A DNA stretch of 64,000 bases from positions 3,004,180 to 3,068,179 of the forward strand of contig OZ020526.1 of NCBI GenBank assembly GCA_963971425.1, written 5' to 3'. The number at the start of each line of letters is the position of its first letter. The stretch's first letter is position 1. The stretch comes from Bryoerythrophyllum caledonicum. Taxonomy: Eukaryota > Streptophyta > Bryopsida > Pottiales > Pottiaceae. A program made the position numbers and the translations under genes. The notes under the pieces were generated by a model. It did not search any database and was not told the origin of the DNA. It saw only the letters and a program-made list of their open reading frames with translations. Of this stretch, positions 47,332 to 64,000 are shown one piece after another.

Positions 47332-48170
47332 CTACACAGACATGATTCAAACATAATTTTAATTTAGTTTTTGGAATTTAAAATTGAGCCAAAAAAAAAC
47401 TCAAACATGGCAGCAATAGTAGTTGGCATCACAACAGACATGATTCAAACATAAACTTTGGGAAGGCTATAGGGTTAAACTTCTTCCAAAAATATACTCA
47501 AACATGGCAGCAGCAACTGAGCTTACATACAAGATTCAAACAATACATTGCAAACACTTTGAAACTTAATAATTTTTTTAAAAACTCAATCATCGCAGCA
47601 GAAATCTCTTCCATCAAAAAACGTACATGATTCAGACATAAACATTGCAAACTTAAAGTAATACAATTTTTAAAAAAATTCTAAAATAGGCTTTGAAATT
47701 GAAAGTAACAAACACTTAAACTTAAACTTAAATTCAAAGTTGAAAAGGCTCAAACTAGAACATATAGGCATAAACTAAAAGTTGGAAAGCCTTAAACTGA
47801 AAGTTGAGAAAGGCTTAACAATATATTTAGTTCTCAGTTATGAAGGCTTAATTTTAAACTTAAAGTTTGAAGGCTTTGAGACTAAAAGTCATATAAAGAA
47901 AAGTGATAAAAAAAGGATTGAACTTTAAAGTTATAAAAGCTTATTTATTTGAACTTAAACTTGAAGTTGGAAAGGCTTGAACTAAAACTTAAAGGCTTAA
48001 AGTGAAAGTTGAAAAGGCTTAACTTATATTTTAACTTTAAGTTATTAAGACTTAAACTACAACTAGATACTTTGAAAGGATTTGTAACTTGAAGTTATGT
48101 TTTAATAAAGGACTCAAAACATGGTAGCTGCAGCTGAGATCACTACAAGGCATCTACACATGAAAAAGAG
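46450..48170. repeat. degenerate minisatellite-like intron/flank DNA
   Basis: The words GACTCAAACATGGCAGCA and AGCTGACATCAC recur irregularly between 46,470 and 48,150. A block of AAGGCTTAAACTTGAAAGTTG variants spans 47,640-48,060. It interleaves with hAT exon 47,331-46,622 and runs into the 91-bp repeat at the edge of retrotransposon copy 3. Confidence 0.6.
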
Positions 48171-48267
48171 ATTGTATAACATATCTAGAATTTGAAACTT
48201 AGAAAAGTATTTTGAAAACCACAACATCAACACAAGGTAGCTGATAGCACTACATGGCATTCACACA
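48170..48267. repeat. 91-bp tandem repeat unit, left of copy 3
   Basis: ACATATCTAGAATTTGAAAC...GCACTACATGGCATTCACACA matches the 91-bp units at 61,558-61,940 almost base for base. It is cut by the retrotransposon at 48,267. Confidence 0.85.
48255..48267. repeat. target-site duplication, copy 3 (3' side of element)
   Basis: TGGCATTCACACA, identical to 61555-61567. Taking out the element and one duplicate restores an unbroken 91-bp repeat junction. Confidence 0.9.
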
Positions 48268-48306
48268 AGAAGAAGAAGAAGAACGCCGGTCCCCGTAGGG
48301 CCGGCG
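48268..48306 (-). terminator. 3' hairpin and (TTC)n tail of copy 3
   Basis: On the plus strand (AGA)n runs from 48268, then the stem CGCCGG (48284-48289) pairs with CCGGCG (48301-48306), with inner pairs CCC (48291-48293) and GGG (48298-48300) and a bulged T at 48290. The arrangement is the same as in copies 1 and 2. Confidence 0.85.
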
Positions 48307-48511
48307 TGAATAAAATGTCCGTTCATTCCACCACTAAGTCCATGCCCACCGGGCATGGGTTAGTAGTATGGAACTACTACCCCCTTTCGAGGGTGGACAC
48401 TATGTATCCAGTAACAAGTGGCCAAGAGCAAGGACCATAGGTCCCAAAAAGCTACTAAAAGGGAGGGCGTGTACGGTGGGATGCATGTTCGGTCAATGAA
48501 AAAGGGGGGTT

Positions 48512-56319
<7,808 letters not shown>

Positions 56320-56321
56320 TA

Positions 56322-57902
56322 TTAGTTTGACGTGTCCATTTTGCCATCTATAGCACGTTGCTCCCGTTCCGAAGCTTGTGACTCGGCCGCCATGATTGTT
56401 TGGATGAGTTGAGATCGGAGAGTTGTCATTTCCCCTCTAAGGGACTTGACCGTGTTAGCTTGCACCATATCCGCATATTGTCTTGCCTCTTGAACGATTT
56501 CCCCCTTCATAGTCTTCATTTCCTTTCGGAGTTGTTCAAGGGTAATGCCATTGCCCTTGTTTGGTCCATTCTCCATGGCAATCACAGCATTGGCAACTGC
56601 CGAGTTTACATCTGAGAACCCTAACCTCGCAAGTTCATCCGTACTAGGTTTATTACTTCCATCTAAACTTTTGGGGTGGGGAGTGAACATGACATACTTT
56701 CCATGAATTTTCTTGCTTTGTTTGACATGTTTTTTGTATACTGCAGCGTTTAGACACTCAATGTTACAAGTCCCCACATGTCGCCCGTGCTCGAGTTTGA
56801 AGAATATATCAACCACATTCTCTTCACCGATTACGGACTTGATTCCACTTGCAAGTTCCTTTTCATTTTTTGTTTTATTGAGGTTTTTGGCAATGAGAAT
56901 AAGACAATTCTTTTTTGCTATTTCGTCCTCATCCATTTTTCTAGTTGCAAAGCATGGCACAAAAATCTCATTGGAGAATGTGACTTTATAGTCTTTTACT
57001 TTGGCCGCTTGCTCCGGGGAGGGAGTTTTCACCCATGCGAAGTCAGAAAAAGCCTTTTTTTCTACCCCGGTAATTTCAAAATCCTGCCCTCTCGCAAAGC
57101 TCTCCCTTACAATCTCTTCATGTAGTTCATATGATTCTTTGTTGGCAAGATTTGGACCCGAAATTTTGACTGATAGGAGGTGTGAAAAGGCAAGGGAGTC
57201 GTATGTTTTGCATACTTTCCCCTTATATGGAATCCCTTCATTTAGAATGAGAATGAAGGGTCTCAGTCCTTTCAACAATCCTCTACCGTCTATCTCGGGG
57301 TTTTTTAAGTGTATTTTGATGACCCCATTCCAATTGTTGGTTTGGTGGTAGCAAAAAATGGCTATAGGCTCACCAATGTCTGTCCCAGTAGGGATTTCCA
57401 TTTCATTGAGTCTATTTTTTACCATACTTAAGACAATATCCTTTGTCCAGACTTGGTCCCCAAGCTCGAAATGGATCGATACTTGGTAATCTAATGCATA
57501 ACCATTTTTATCCACCTCAACTTCACTTGGAAGTTGGGTGAGGTTAAAATGGTTACCCATTTTTCCATCCATTCTTTTGGATGGCCACTCTATTTGGGGA
57601 GTGAATGGGAAAGCAGGGATTGCTACATAACTTTCGCTTGCCTCTTTCGTACTTAGACCACATTTGACCAGGTCTTCAATACCTACTATTGGTATTTTAT
57701 TATTCCCATTCTCCTTCGCAATTGTATTCATTGCATAAAAACCTAGCCAGTATTCGGTGAAGGGCAAACTTGTTGCCCTCACTTTCTTCTGGGTGGTGTT
57801 TGTGATAAACAAGACGTTTTGACTCGTATTGACTGGGTTCCCATCTACCACATCAACAAAAAGGCGCTTGGAGGAGGTGGCAACATCTTGAGCTGAAGAC
57901 AT
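56322..57902 (-). CDS. retrotransposon ORF1 protein, copy 3 (RRM-like, coiled coil)
   Basis: ATG at 57,902-57,900 (MSSAQDVATSS) gives 526 aa; homology with copy 2 ORF1 starts near residue 50 (YWLGFYAMNTIAKE), which supports this start, although the frame is open far upstream. Residues 118-147 (HFNLTQLP...QVSIHFELG) and 229-234 (KVCKTY) are conserved. Residues 330-412 form an RRM-like beta-alpha-beta-beta-alpha-beta pattern (NCLILIAKNL; VVDIFFKL; GTCNIEC; YVMFTPHPKSLDG). Residues 453-510 are a likely coiled coil (LEQLRKEMKTMKGEIVQEAR). The stop TAA (56,324-56,322) is followed at once by the ORF2 frame, so ORF2 may be reached by reinitiation or frameshifting. Confidence 0.85.
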   Translation of the reverse strand: MSSAQDVATSSKRLFVDVVDGNPVNTSQNVLFITNTTQKKVRATSLPFTEYWLGFYAMNTIAKENGNNKIPIVGIEDLVKCGLSTKEASESYVAIPAFPFTPQIEWPSKRMDGKMGNHFNLTQLPSEVEVDKNGYALDYQVSIHFELGDQVWTKDIVLSMVKNRLNEMEIPTGTDIGEPIAIFCYHQTNNWNGVIKIHLKNPEIDGRGLLKGLRPFILILNEGIPYKGKVCKTYDSLAFSHLLSVKISGPNLANKESYELHEEIVRESFARGQDFEITGVEKKAFSDFAWVKTPSPEQAAKVKDYKVTFSNEIFVPCFATRKMDEDEIAKKNCLILIAKNLNKTKNEKELASGIKSVIGEENVVDIFFKLEHGRHVGTCNIECLNAAVYKKHVKQSKKIHGKYVMFTPHPKSLDGSNKPSTDELARLGFSDVNSAVANAVIAMENGPNKGNGITLEQLRKEMKTMKGEIVQEARQYADMVQANTVKSLRGEMTTLRSQLIQTIMAAESQASEREQRAIDGKMDTSN

Positions 57903-60900
57903 ACTGTAGCATACAAAACAAAGTGTGTTAATTGATTTGCATCGTATTGTCTCACTATAACCCCTTATCCTCTTGTACTTAACTTCTCCCCCCAACATAC
58001 GTTGAGGGCTTATTGAAGTTAAGATTGTCAAGAAGGGGTGGACAGAAATATTGAATGCATGACAACTACTTACCGACTCATGACCCAAAGGTTGGAGGTG
58101 AGAGGATTTGACATAGTAGTACATAATGACCTTTGCACAGACACACACATGGGGGGTGCCAAAAATTTGGGCACCCTTCCAAGTAACACACTTAAATAAC
58201 TCATTATGTTTACATGACTGTGGGATTGCATAATAATCCCAGTAGTAGTAGAGAGCAGTAGATTGTAAAGATGGTGAGAGAAGAGAATGACCTGAGAGTT
58301 TAGTCTTGGCTGGAAAGAGACACCTTACGATTGGATGTCTCACGCTGGACTCTAGCTGGGGTCCCTTGACTTGCACTCCTACTGTGATGGCATAGGCTGC
58401 GGGCTTAGGTTGCGTGTTGGCTTGCAGGGGCTTCACCTCCGCTGGTGTCCGAGCAGTACTCGAGTGCACCTCTACGTCTGCGTTTGATTCTTGAACTAGG
58501 TGTCTTAACGCCGTCCTTGGGAGAGGTGGTTGGCAGACTCGGGTTATCGGAGTTTGAGCAGTCGTGCTCCTCTCGGCTCCCAGCTGGGGTTTCTGAGATT
58601 GGATCTCCTCGGCTGTGCAACGCTGTTTCGCGGCGCTTCGCCTTGCTTGCGGGCTACGCCGATAGTGAGGATGTCGCCGCTGGGTGCCTATGCTGTGTGC
58701 GGCGTGGGGACGGAGAACGTCTTGCAATGTATACTGGGTCTCCTGTTGCCTCGCACTCTTCTGCTGTTTGGTGTTGGAAGTTTGGGCTACTAGGGCGTGG
58801 GCCGCGGCGATCTCCCTGGTGATTTCGCGGTTCTTGCTCCTCCTCTGCTGGTGGGTGTCGGCGATCTGGGTTGCCGGGACGTGTGCCTCGAAGAACTGGC
58901 ACCAGAGCTCGTGTTTCTTGTTCCTTGCTTGGTTAGGGTAGCTGCTCTTCAACTGCTTCGCGTTGATTTGCGGCTTGATTCTGCTGTGAGTCTTGATGAC
59001 TCTGCTCTGCACTTGTCTGTGACCTTCGTGGAGATCGTTTCCTGGTTTGGCTGATCTCTCCCTTGTTTGTTGCAGATGCTGACCGGTCTGTGAGAAACAT
59101 GCATAGATTAAGTTAGTGACAATCGACGGACAGGTATAACTCACAGCATACAATGAATTCGCAAAGCAAGGAGTAGAATGATCTTCACTGCTGGAGAGAT
59201 TCCGATCTACGCGCGCGGGATGCAGCTTTCGACACCTTCGGTACTTCTCGTCACCTTCCAGGTACACGATCTCCTCATGGGCTTGGTAGGGAGCGCAATG
59301 TGTCCACAGCATGCGGAGTGGACGTATGTGAGGTATGCCAGTTTGAGAGGGTTTGAGAGTGAAAGGGAGTCGAGTTATATACCTTGTTTTTTGCTGGTTC
59401 TTGATGGATGTAGTAGCAGTCATCGAACGTCGTCGTATTCTGTTTGTTGATTCGCTAGGGTTGGCTTCGACAAGGAGCGGTTTGAATGCGGCTAGTCGAT
59501 CTTGATTTTCCATGAATTTTCTGTCTATGTAGTGGCGGCTAGGGTTTCGTCTGTGACTTTGTGGCTGGCCGTGTGTCCCTGTATATTTCGCACCTTTGTG
59601 TGTTCTGTGAGTTTTTAGCAATGTAATGCTATCAGTGGGGAGAAGAGATAGAGCGTTGGTAAGATTGCTTACCTGGTTCCGTGCGTACTTGTTATTTGTT
59701 TGCTGTCTTGAGGTTCTGCCTCCATGTTGTTGGCGTTTTTGACATTGGGCCTTCACTCCATGTGTAGTTAGTGTTGTTGGCTTCTCACGTTCCGTTGTTG
59801 TGTCGCTATCCAGCTGCAGAATTCTGTATCTAATTCTTTGTCTTCTTGTTGCTGCTTGGCTGGGAGACTTGTGGTTCCTGTTGGCCAAAAACATGACGCA
59901 CAAATTGGTAAAATATAAGGTAGGAGTACTCACCTTGGTCCCATGGGGTGACACGATGCTTCGTTTTTTGTTTTGTTTCTTGTTCTTGGCGCTGGTTGGA
60001 TTAAATCTTTGGTGTCGATGCAGGTGTGTTGGTGTCGCCGCCGGTTCGGGATGATGCGCTGCTCGATCTGTTGTCCCCGGGCGATGCCGCCATATGTGTC
60101 GTCGCTGGATCTGTCGGCGTGCTTGTCGTTGGACATGCCCTTCGTGTGAAGTCGTTTCTGATGGCTTCTTATTTTTTTTTCCCTCGTTTCCATTCAGCTG
60201 CTGGTTCTTGTGTGGATTACCCTCTTTTCTGAATGCTGTTAGGTTGGGGGATATGTGGTTCCTGTAGATCAGAAACAAGGAGCACAAAGGGGTTAGTTGT
60301 AAGGTAAGATTACGTACCTTGGTCCGGGGGGGGTGCGCGTCGCTGCGTTTGTTGGTTTGTGTCTTGCCCTTAACACCGGATTGAATGATCTTGTGGTGTT
60401 GTAGGTATGTTGATGTCGTCATCGATTCAGGGTGGTACTCTGTGCAGCCTTCTATCCAGGGGCGGTGCCACTCTATGCATCTTCGCTTGATCTTCTGCAC
60501 CTTTCTCACATTGCAGCTGTCTTGTAGCTCTTTATGATAAGGATTAGATTTGAATATTGTATCTCCAACAGCAATAACGGTTTGTCTTATGATTTTATGA
60601 GAGAAATATTGAGATGAAATAAGGTACTGGGAGAATGTGTACAACTTAGCTGTTCGACTGGATCGTCGTTTTTTCGGTGGTTTCCTTGGGTCTTTGTCTT
60701 CTGGGCTGTTGGAGTCTTTCGCCATCGGCAGCTGCTGTCTTGGCGGCGGGTCTTGTTCTTGTTCGTGTGGCCCTATCGGTTTCAGCTCCTCTCCCATTGC
60801 GTGCTTCTCTTGTAGACCCTCGTACTTCGGTACCATCTTATGTTGATCAATGACGTTCTTCTTCACCTGTGGTTCTACTCTTTCTGCAGACTGTGGAGTA

Positions 60901-61554
60901 CATTTGATCCTATGGTTGTTTGTGCCAATTTCCCCTGTGCCGGGAAGATTAAGCAACGGGTCTATTCCTATCATGTATACTAATGTACGTGAATTTTCAG
61001 TACAAACATTAATTTGACAATATGCAATATGTAGGGCATCACAGAGTAACTTAGCTGGTTTCGCATAATGTCGACCGTTGCAGAATCTTGTGTCTCGGCA
61101 GCTGACTTCACTTTCTTGCAAGAAACACTGTGTCTTCATGGAATCACTAGAGTCCTAGTAGAGGAGGGATTTGATGTGTGGTATCACGATGGTGTAGTGG
61201 TAACCAAATCTCGAACTAATTGACTTAGAGTTGGTATGATAAGTGCAACATCTAGATCTAGATCTGGGCCAACACAGAGCCCCGCTTCAGATCTACTCTC
61301 CCAAACTAGTACTAGTTTGTTGCACCTTCACACAACTTTGTACCAATCGATCTAAGATTTGCAATCCCTCTCAACATTTTCCTCATCAAACGCATACCAA
61401 TCAGCAACAGATAATACACACCGGGATTTACAATGAGCCCAGCAGCCCTCATTGTTGTGTGTAGAGTATTTGCGCCTAACATCAAAAATCCCTCCTCACC
61501 AGGATTTGCGGAGCTACTCCTCTCTCATCTCACTGCGATTCTTCGAATCATTTG
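57903..61554 (-). promoter_or_regulatory. 5' region of copy 3 with tandem ~0.39-kb units
   Basis: AGATCT occurs at 61254, 61260 and 61289. Diverged tandem units have matching blocks GTGGTTCCTGT at about 59,870 and about 60,258, each followed by GCACAAA.GG and a block that on the minus strand reads GGACCAAGGT(GAGT/ACGT). On the minus strand these look like splice donors, and the GTGGTTCCTG blocks look like acceptors (CAG|GAACCAC). A third, weaker unit lies near 59,650. The ORF1 frame is open all the way up to 61,139 (1,079 codons) without recognisable domains, and copy 2 lacks an equivalent, so I treat it as a 5' UTR that happens to be open. Confidence 0.5.
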
Positions 61555-61567
61555 TGGCATTCACACA
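61555..61567. repeat. target-site duplication, copy 3 (5' side of element)
   Basis: TGGCATTCACACA, identical to 48255-48267. Confidence 0.9.
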
Positions 61568-61944
61568 CAACATATCTAGACTTTGAAACTTAGAAAAGTA
61601 TTTTGAAAACCACAACATCAACACAAGGCAGCTGATAGCACTACATGGCATTCACACACAACATATCCAGACTTTGAAACTTAGAAAAGTATTTTGAAAA
61701 CCACAACATCAACACAAGGCAGCTGATAGCACTACATGGCATTCACACACAACATATCTAGACTTTGAAACTTAGAAAAGTATTTTGAAAACCACAACAT
61801 CAACACAAGGCAGCTGATAGCACTATATGGCATTCACACACAACATATCTAGACTTTGAAACTTAAAAAAGTATTTTGAAAACCACAACATCAACACAAG
61901 GCAGCTAATAGCACTACATGGCATTCACACACAACATATCTAGA
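61558..61944. repeat. 91-bp tandem repeat array
   Basis: Units start at 61558, 61649, 61740, 61831 and 61922, exactly 91 bp apart and nearly identical (CATTCACACACAACATATCTAGACTTTGAAAC...CAGCTGATAGCACTACATGG). More diverged units continue to about 62,250. The array lies in the presumed first intron of the hAT-like gene. Confidence 0.95.
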
Positions 61945-61967
61945 CTTAACGTTGGCAGCCATGGATT
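61945..61967. repeat. 23-bp fragment identical to a hAT exon
   Basis: CTTAACGTTGGCAGCCATGG plus ATT is identical to 44204-44226, which lies in the exon encoding QSMAANVKVQ. It interrupts the 91-bp array in the same orientation. Confidence 0.8.
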
Positions 61968-62340
61968 TTTTTTTAAAACTACATCACCAACACAAGACAA
62001 CTCACAACACTATAAGGCATCCACACATGAAAAAGAGAGGCTAAAACATTTTAGAGTTTGGAGCTTAATATTTTTTTGAAAACCACAACATCAATATAAG
62101 GTAGCTGATAGCACCACAAGTATTCACAAATGAGAAAGAGAGGATGAAACATGGAAAGCCTTCAAAACTTCCAAAGAATTCAAAAAACCGCAACATCACC
62201 ACAAGGCGTCTCAACATGACATAGAGAACCAAAATCGTATAAAGGCTTCAAAAAAATTTAAAAACTAATGCATCAAACAAGGCAAATGATATCACACACA
62301 AGACTTTGAGCATTAAAAAACAAAAAAATAAAAAAATCAC

Positions 62341-62686
62341 CTTCTATCGACGCCGCAGGCACAACTCGGGTGTTGGCCGCGGGAGCTAATTTTGGTGTTG
62401 TATCGCCAACGTTGGCTGCTCCAACAGGTGGCACTTTGGCATCGTCAGCACCACCGAAGTGAATTGGTTCATCGTCAACTTTGCCGGAGTTGCCTGCTTC
62501 ATCGCCACAACGTGCACGCGACTCTCTCAGTCGACTCGGCTCCATTAGACCAGGACTCTCAGCTAAGCCAGCATCGCCAACTCCAGCGCGGCTACCACAA
62601 CCGCCACCATTGCCTGCGATCGCCGCCAAGTCACCTGCTTCAGCATATGCAGTCTTGAATTTGTCGAACGTCCATGTCGTTCCCAT
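62341..62686 (-). CDS. first exon of the hAT-like gene
   Basis: ATG at 62,686-62,684 (MGTTWTFDKFKTAYAEAGDLA) opens a Gly/Ala/Pro-rich, probably disordered 115-codon exon that ends GAAG|GTGATT (donor GT at 62,340-62,339). Its phase (one base carried over) fits exactly the exon beginning at 47,331 after a GTGTAG acceptor. The join gives an uninterrupted frame into ITTVAAAMPMLDAEVVADDW. If right, the intron is about 15 kb, of which 13.3 kb is retrotransposon copy 3. No stops occur in this exon. Confidence 0.6.
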
Positions 62687-63317
62687 GCTTACCTGCGTCT
62701 ACATTCTACTCCCATCAGCATATGCTTCGGAATTCACAACAAGATCCAACCCACACGGCTACTAGTCACAACAACTTGCACAAGCAACCACACCGAGAAG
62801 AAGACGGAGCACACACATCGAATGGCAACGCAGAACACGAATCTGAGCAAGTAACATGTCACTCTGATTTCGCTGTGCAAACGAAAAATACACATGAATA
62901 TAGCACAAAGCGTCGCAAGCCAAGTTCCCACTTTTCTAGCTTTCATCACATCCTTTACGCACGCCTTGTCGTTGTGATACTGCACCATGCAAATTCCTCA
63001 CGTCAATGGAAAACAAGTTGTGACAAATGTCTATTCTTCAGCGCATCAAGGATACCCTCCTCTTGGCACCAGGACTTCCATGAAGTATACAAGCACTTCG
63101 TGAGATGGATCTCACTAGCAGAATTCAGAAAGGAATCAAGGATTTCATACACATTGTCATTAAATTTGCCCACCAACCTTGAAATGGTCAAGCAACCACA
63201 ATCTTCCATTACATGATACAACTTCCACATCAAATTTGACATTCATTTCAACACCACTGCCCAAATAACCATAGCACCAAATATACGTTTGTCGGGATTA
63301 TTTCTCCGCATCGTTAC
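62687..63317. other. no clear gene
   Basis: A minus-strand open stretch (63,242-63,003) has no recognised domain. The region lies between the hAT-like first exon and the PRP40-like exon and is probably intron or hAT flank. Confidence 0.4.
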
Positions 63318-63371
63318 CTTTTGTATTCTCTTCTCTTCCTCTTCTTCCTTCTCAAGGTCTCGGATGTACTC
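63318..63371 (-). CDS. PRP40: PRP40-like FF-domain exon (18 codons)
   Basis: A 54-nt exon on the minus strand lies exactly between CTTGGCAG| and |GTAACG. It encodes EYIRDLEKEEEEEKRIQK. The EYhxDLEKEEEExKRxxK stretch is characteristic of the helix linking FF domains in plant PRP40-type pre-mRNA-processing proteins, which bridge splice sites by binding the C-terminal domain of RNA polymerase II and U1/branch-point factors. The neighbouring exons are not recognised: upstream ones would lie beyond or near the right edge, downstream ones may be displaced by the hAT and retrotransposon insertions. The short length makes this suggestive, not certain. Confidence 0.5.
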
Positions 63372-64000
63372 CTGCCAAGACAAACCCGAATCCGGTCATA
63401 CATTGTTGCAGTTTGTAGAGACAGTATTCCTCCGGAATGCACCTAATCGTCACTAAATGCTTCCAAAGTAACCGCTACGGTTTCGTTCCCACAGAGACCA
63501 AGTATTCTTCTCCGGATATTCCCCAAAACTGAACTATCACACCAATCCTTCATGGGTTAGCCATTCTATTCACTCATGTATTACGGATCCTGATCCTTCC
63601 GAAGTCCGGAGTTTGTACAATGATTGCCAGATCTAGGTTTTGGACAACCGGTAGGTAGTTTGATTACTCTCTGGTTGCCCTCAGAAAGTCTTCTGGAAGA
63701 TTTAAGCGAGTGACCGGAAGGCCACTGATCCTGGTTTGTGTAAGTGGCCGGATTCCCTACTGCCTTGTGACTCTAAGTGGCGAGACACCCACTGCCCCGG
63801 AACTTATAGTAACCGGACACTACTCTCCCTACTCTGCTAACCGGTGATTTGATTGTTGCTGCTAGACTTAGACTCTCACAACATCGAGATGGCCTTCCGA
63901 ACGCGGTCACACAGAGACAAGTCCGGACTACAACAACATTCCGGAAGTAGTGTTGTGATTCTCCAGAGCAGATGTTACTATTTACCAAATGTATTCCGTC
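63372..64000. other. CCGG/TCCGGA-rich non-coding DNA
   Basis: CCGG occurs about a dozen times in 600 bp (for example in CTCCGGAATG, CTCCGGATATTCC, GTCCGGAG, AACCGG, GACCGGAAGG, GGCCGGATT, GTCCGGAC, ATTCCGGAAG), far above expectation for this composition. No convincing reading frame is present. It may be an intron or a repeat related to the palindrome family at the left of the window. Confidence 0.5.

Noticed and set aside
5629..47350. Reassigned stop codons (TAA/TAG read as Gln, as in some ulvophyte algae)
   Set aside because: Several interrupting TAG/TAA codons fit Gln, but others replace Trp, Glu, Tyr or Leu, TGA stops also occur, and frameshifts accompany them. Plain pseudogene decay explains the set.
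57903..61139. Extension of ORF1 to 1,605 residues
   Set aside because: Copy 2 lacks an equivalent, the composition is not protein-like, and the region contains tandem units with splice-like borders; the ATG at 57,902 matches the conserved part better.
61180..61215. tRNA or SINE promoter (GGTGTAGTGGTAA resembles an A box)
   Set aside because: No convincing B box follows at the right distance and no cloverleaf can be folded.
61558..61944. CRISPR-like array
   Set aside because: Units of exactly 91 bp with no variable spacers in a eukaryotic intron; it is a tandem minisatellite.

Overview
The window is a transposon-dominated piece of a plant-lineage nuclear genome. Spliceosomal introns have good GT-AG sites. 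Host-gene traces include FCP1/HAD-phosphatase domains of the type multiplied in mosses and other streptophytes, a two-exon receiver domain, and a PRP40-type FF-domain exon. Plant telo-box motifs (AGGGTTT) and PIF/Harbinger and hAT transposases fit the same picture. A streptophyte alga or early land plant (a Chara-like genome is my best guess) is most consistent; the species call is inference.

Layout. Positions 1-3.5 kb: a partial host-like gene region (an unknown two-exon gene, then two FCP1-like domains), scattered with a 14-bp palindrome CCGGAGATCTCCGG. 4.4-8.2 kb, minus strand: a decayed gene of about 1,200 codons with a ParB-like DGQH segment followed by a possible methyltransferase-like region. 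8.2-13.5 kb: AT-rich non-coding DNA with three copies of a ~0.55-kb repeat, telo-box-rich sequence, two CG-rich palindromes and a 200-base assembly gap. 13.6-16.8 kb: a decayed DUF7869-like gene that may be a DDE-type transposase. 24.4-24.7 kb: receiver-domain exons. 40.9-42.4 kb (minus): a broken PIF/Harbinger transposase. 43.5-47.3 kb plus an exon at 62.3-62.7 kb (minus): a broken multi-exon hAT-like gene. 63.3 kb (minus): the PRP40-like exon.

The main content is three copies of one large non-LTR retrotransposon family. Copy 1 (about 17.34-23.75 kb, plus strand) is 5' truncated. Copy 2 (25,841-40,074, plus) is full length with a 12-bp target duplication and sits inside an inverted satellite-like (foldback) element. 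Copy 3 (48,268-61,554, minus) is full length with a 13-bp target duplication and sits in a 91-bp tandem repeat inside an intron of the hAT-like gene. The element has ORF1 (RRM-like domain plus coiled coil) and a very long ORF2. ORF2 runs in this order: low-complexity leader, 2A-like peptide (DIExNPGP), unknown domain, APE-type endonuclease, reverse transcriptase (YADD), Cys cluster, a possible methyltransferase-like segment, RNase H, CCHC finger, and a C-terminal PD-(D/E)XK-like segment. Two endonucleases plus RNase H match the Dualen/RandI clade described from green algae. A 2A-like peptide in such an element is the most noteworthy combination here. All three copies end in a conserved hairpin followed by a (TTC)n tail.
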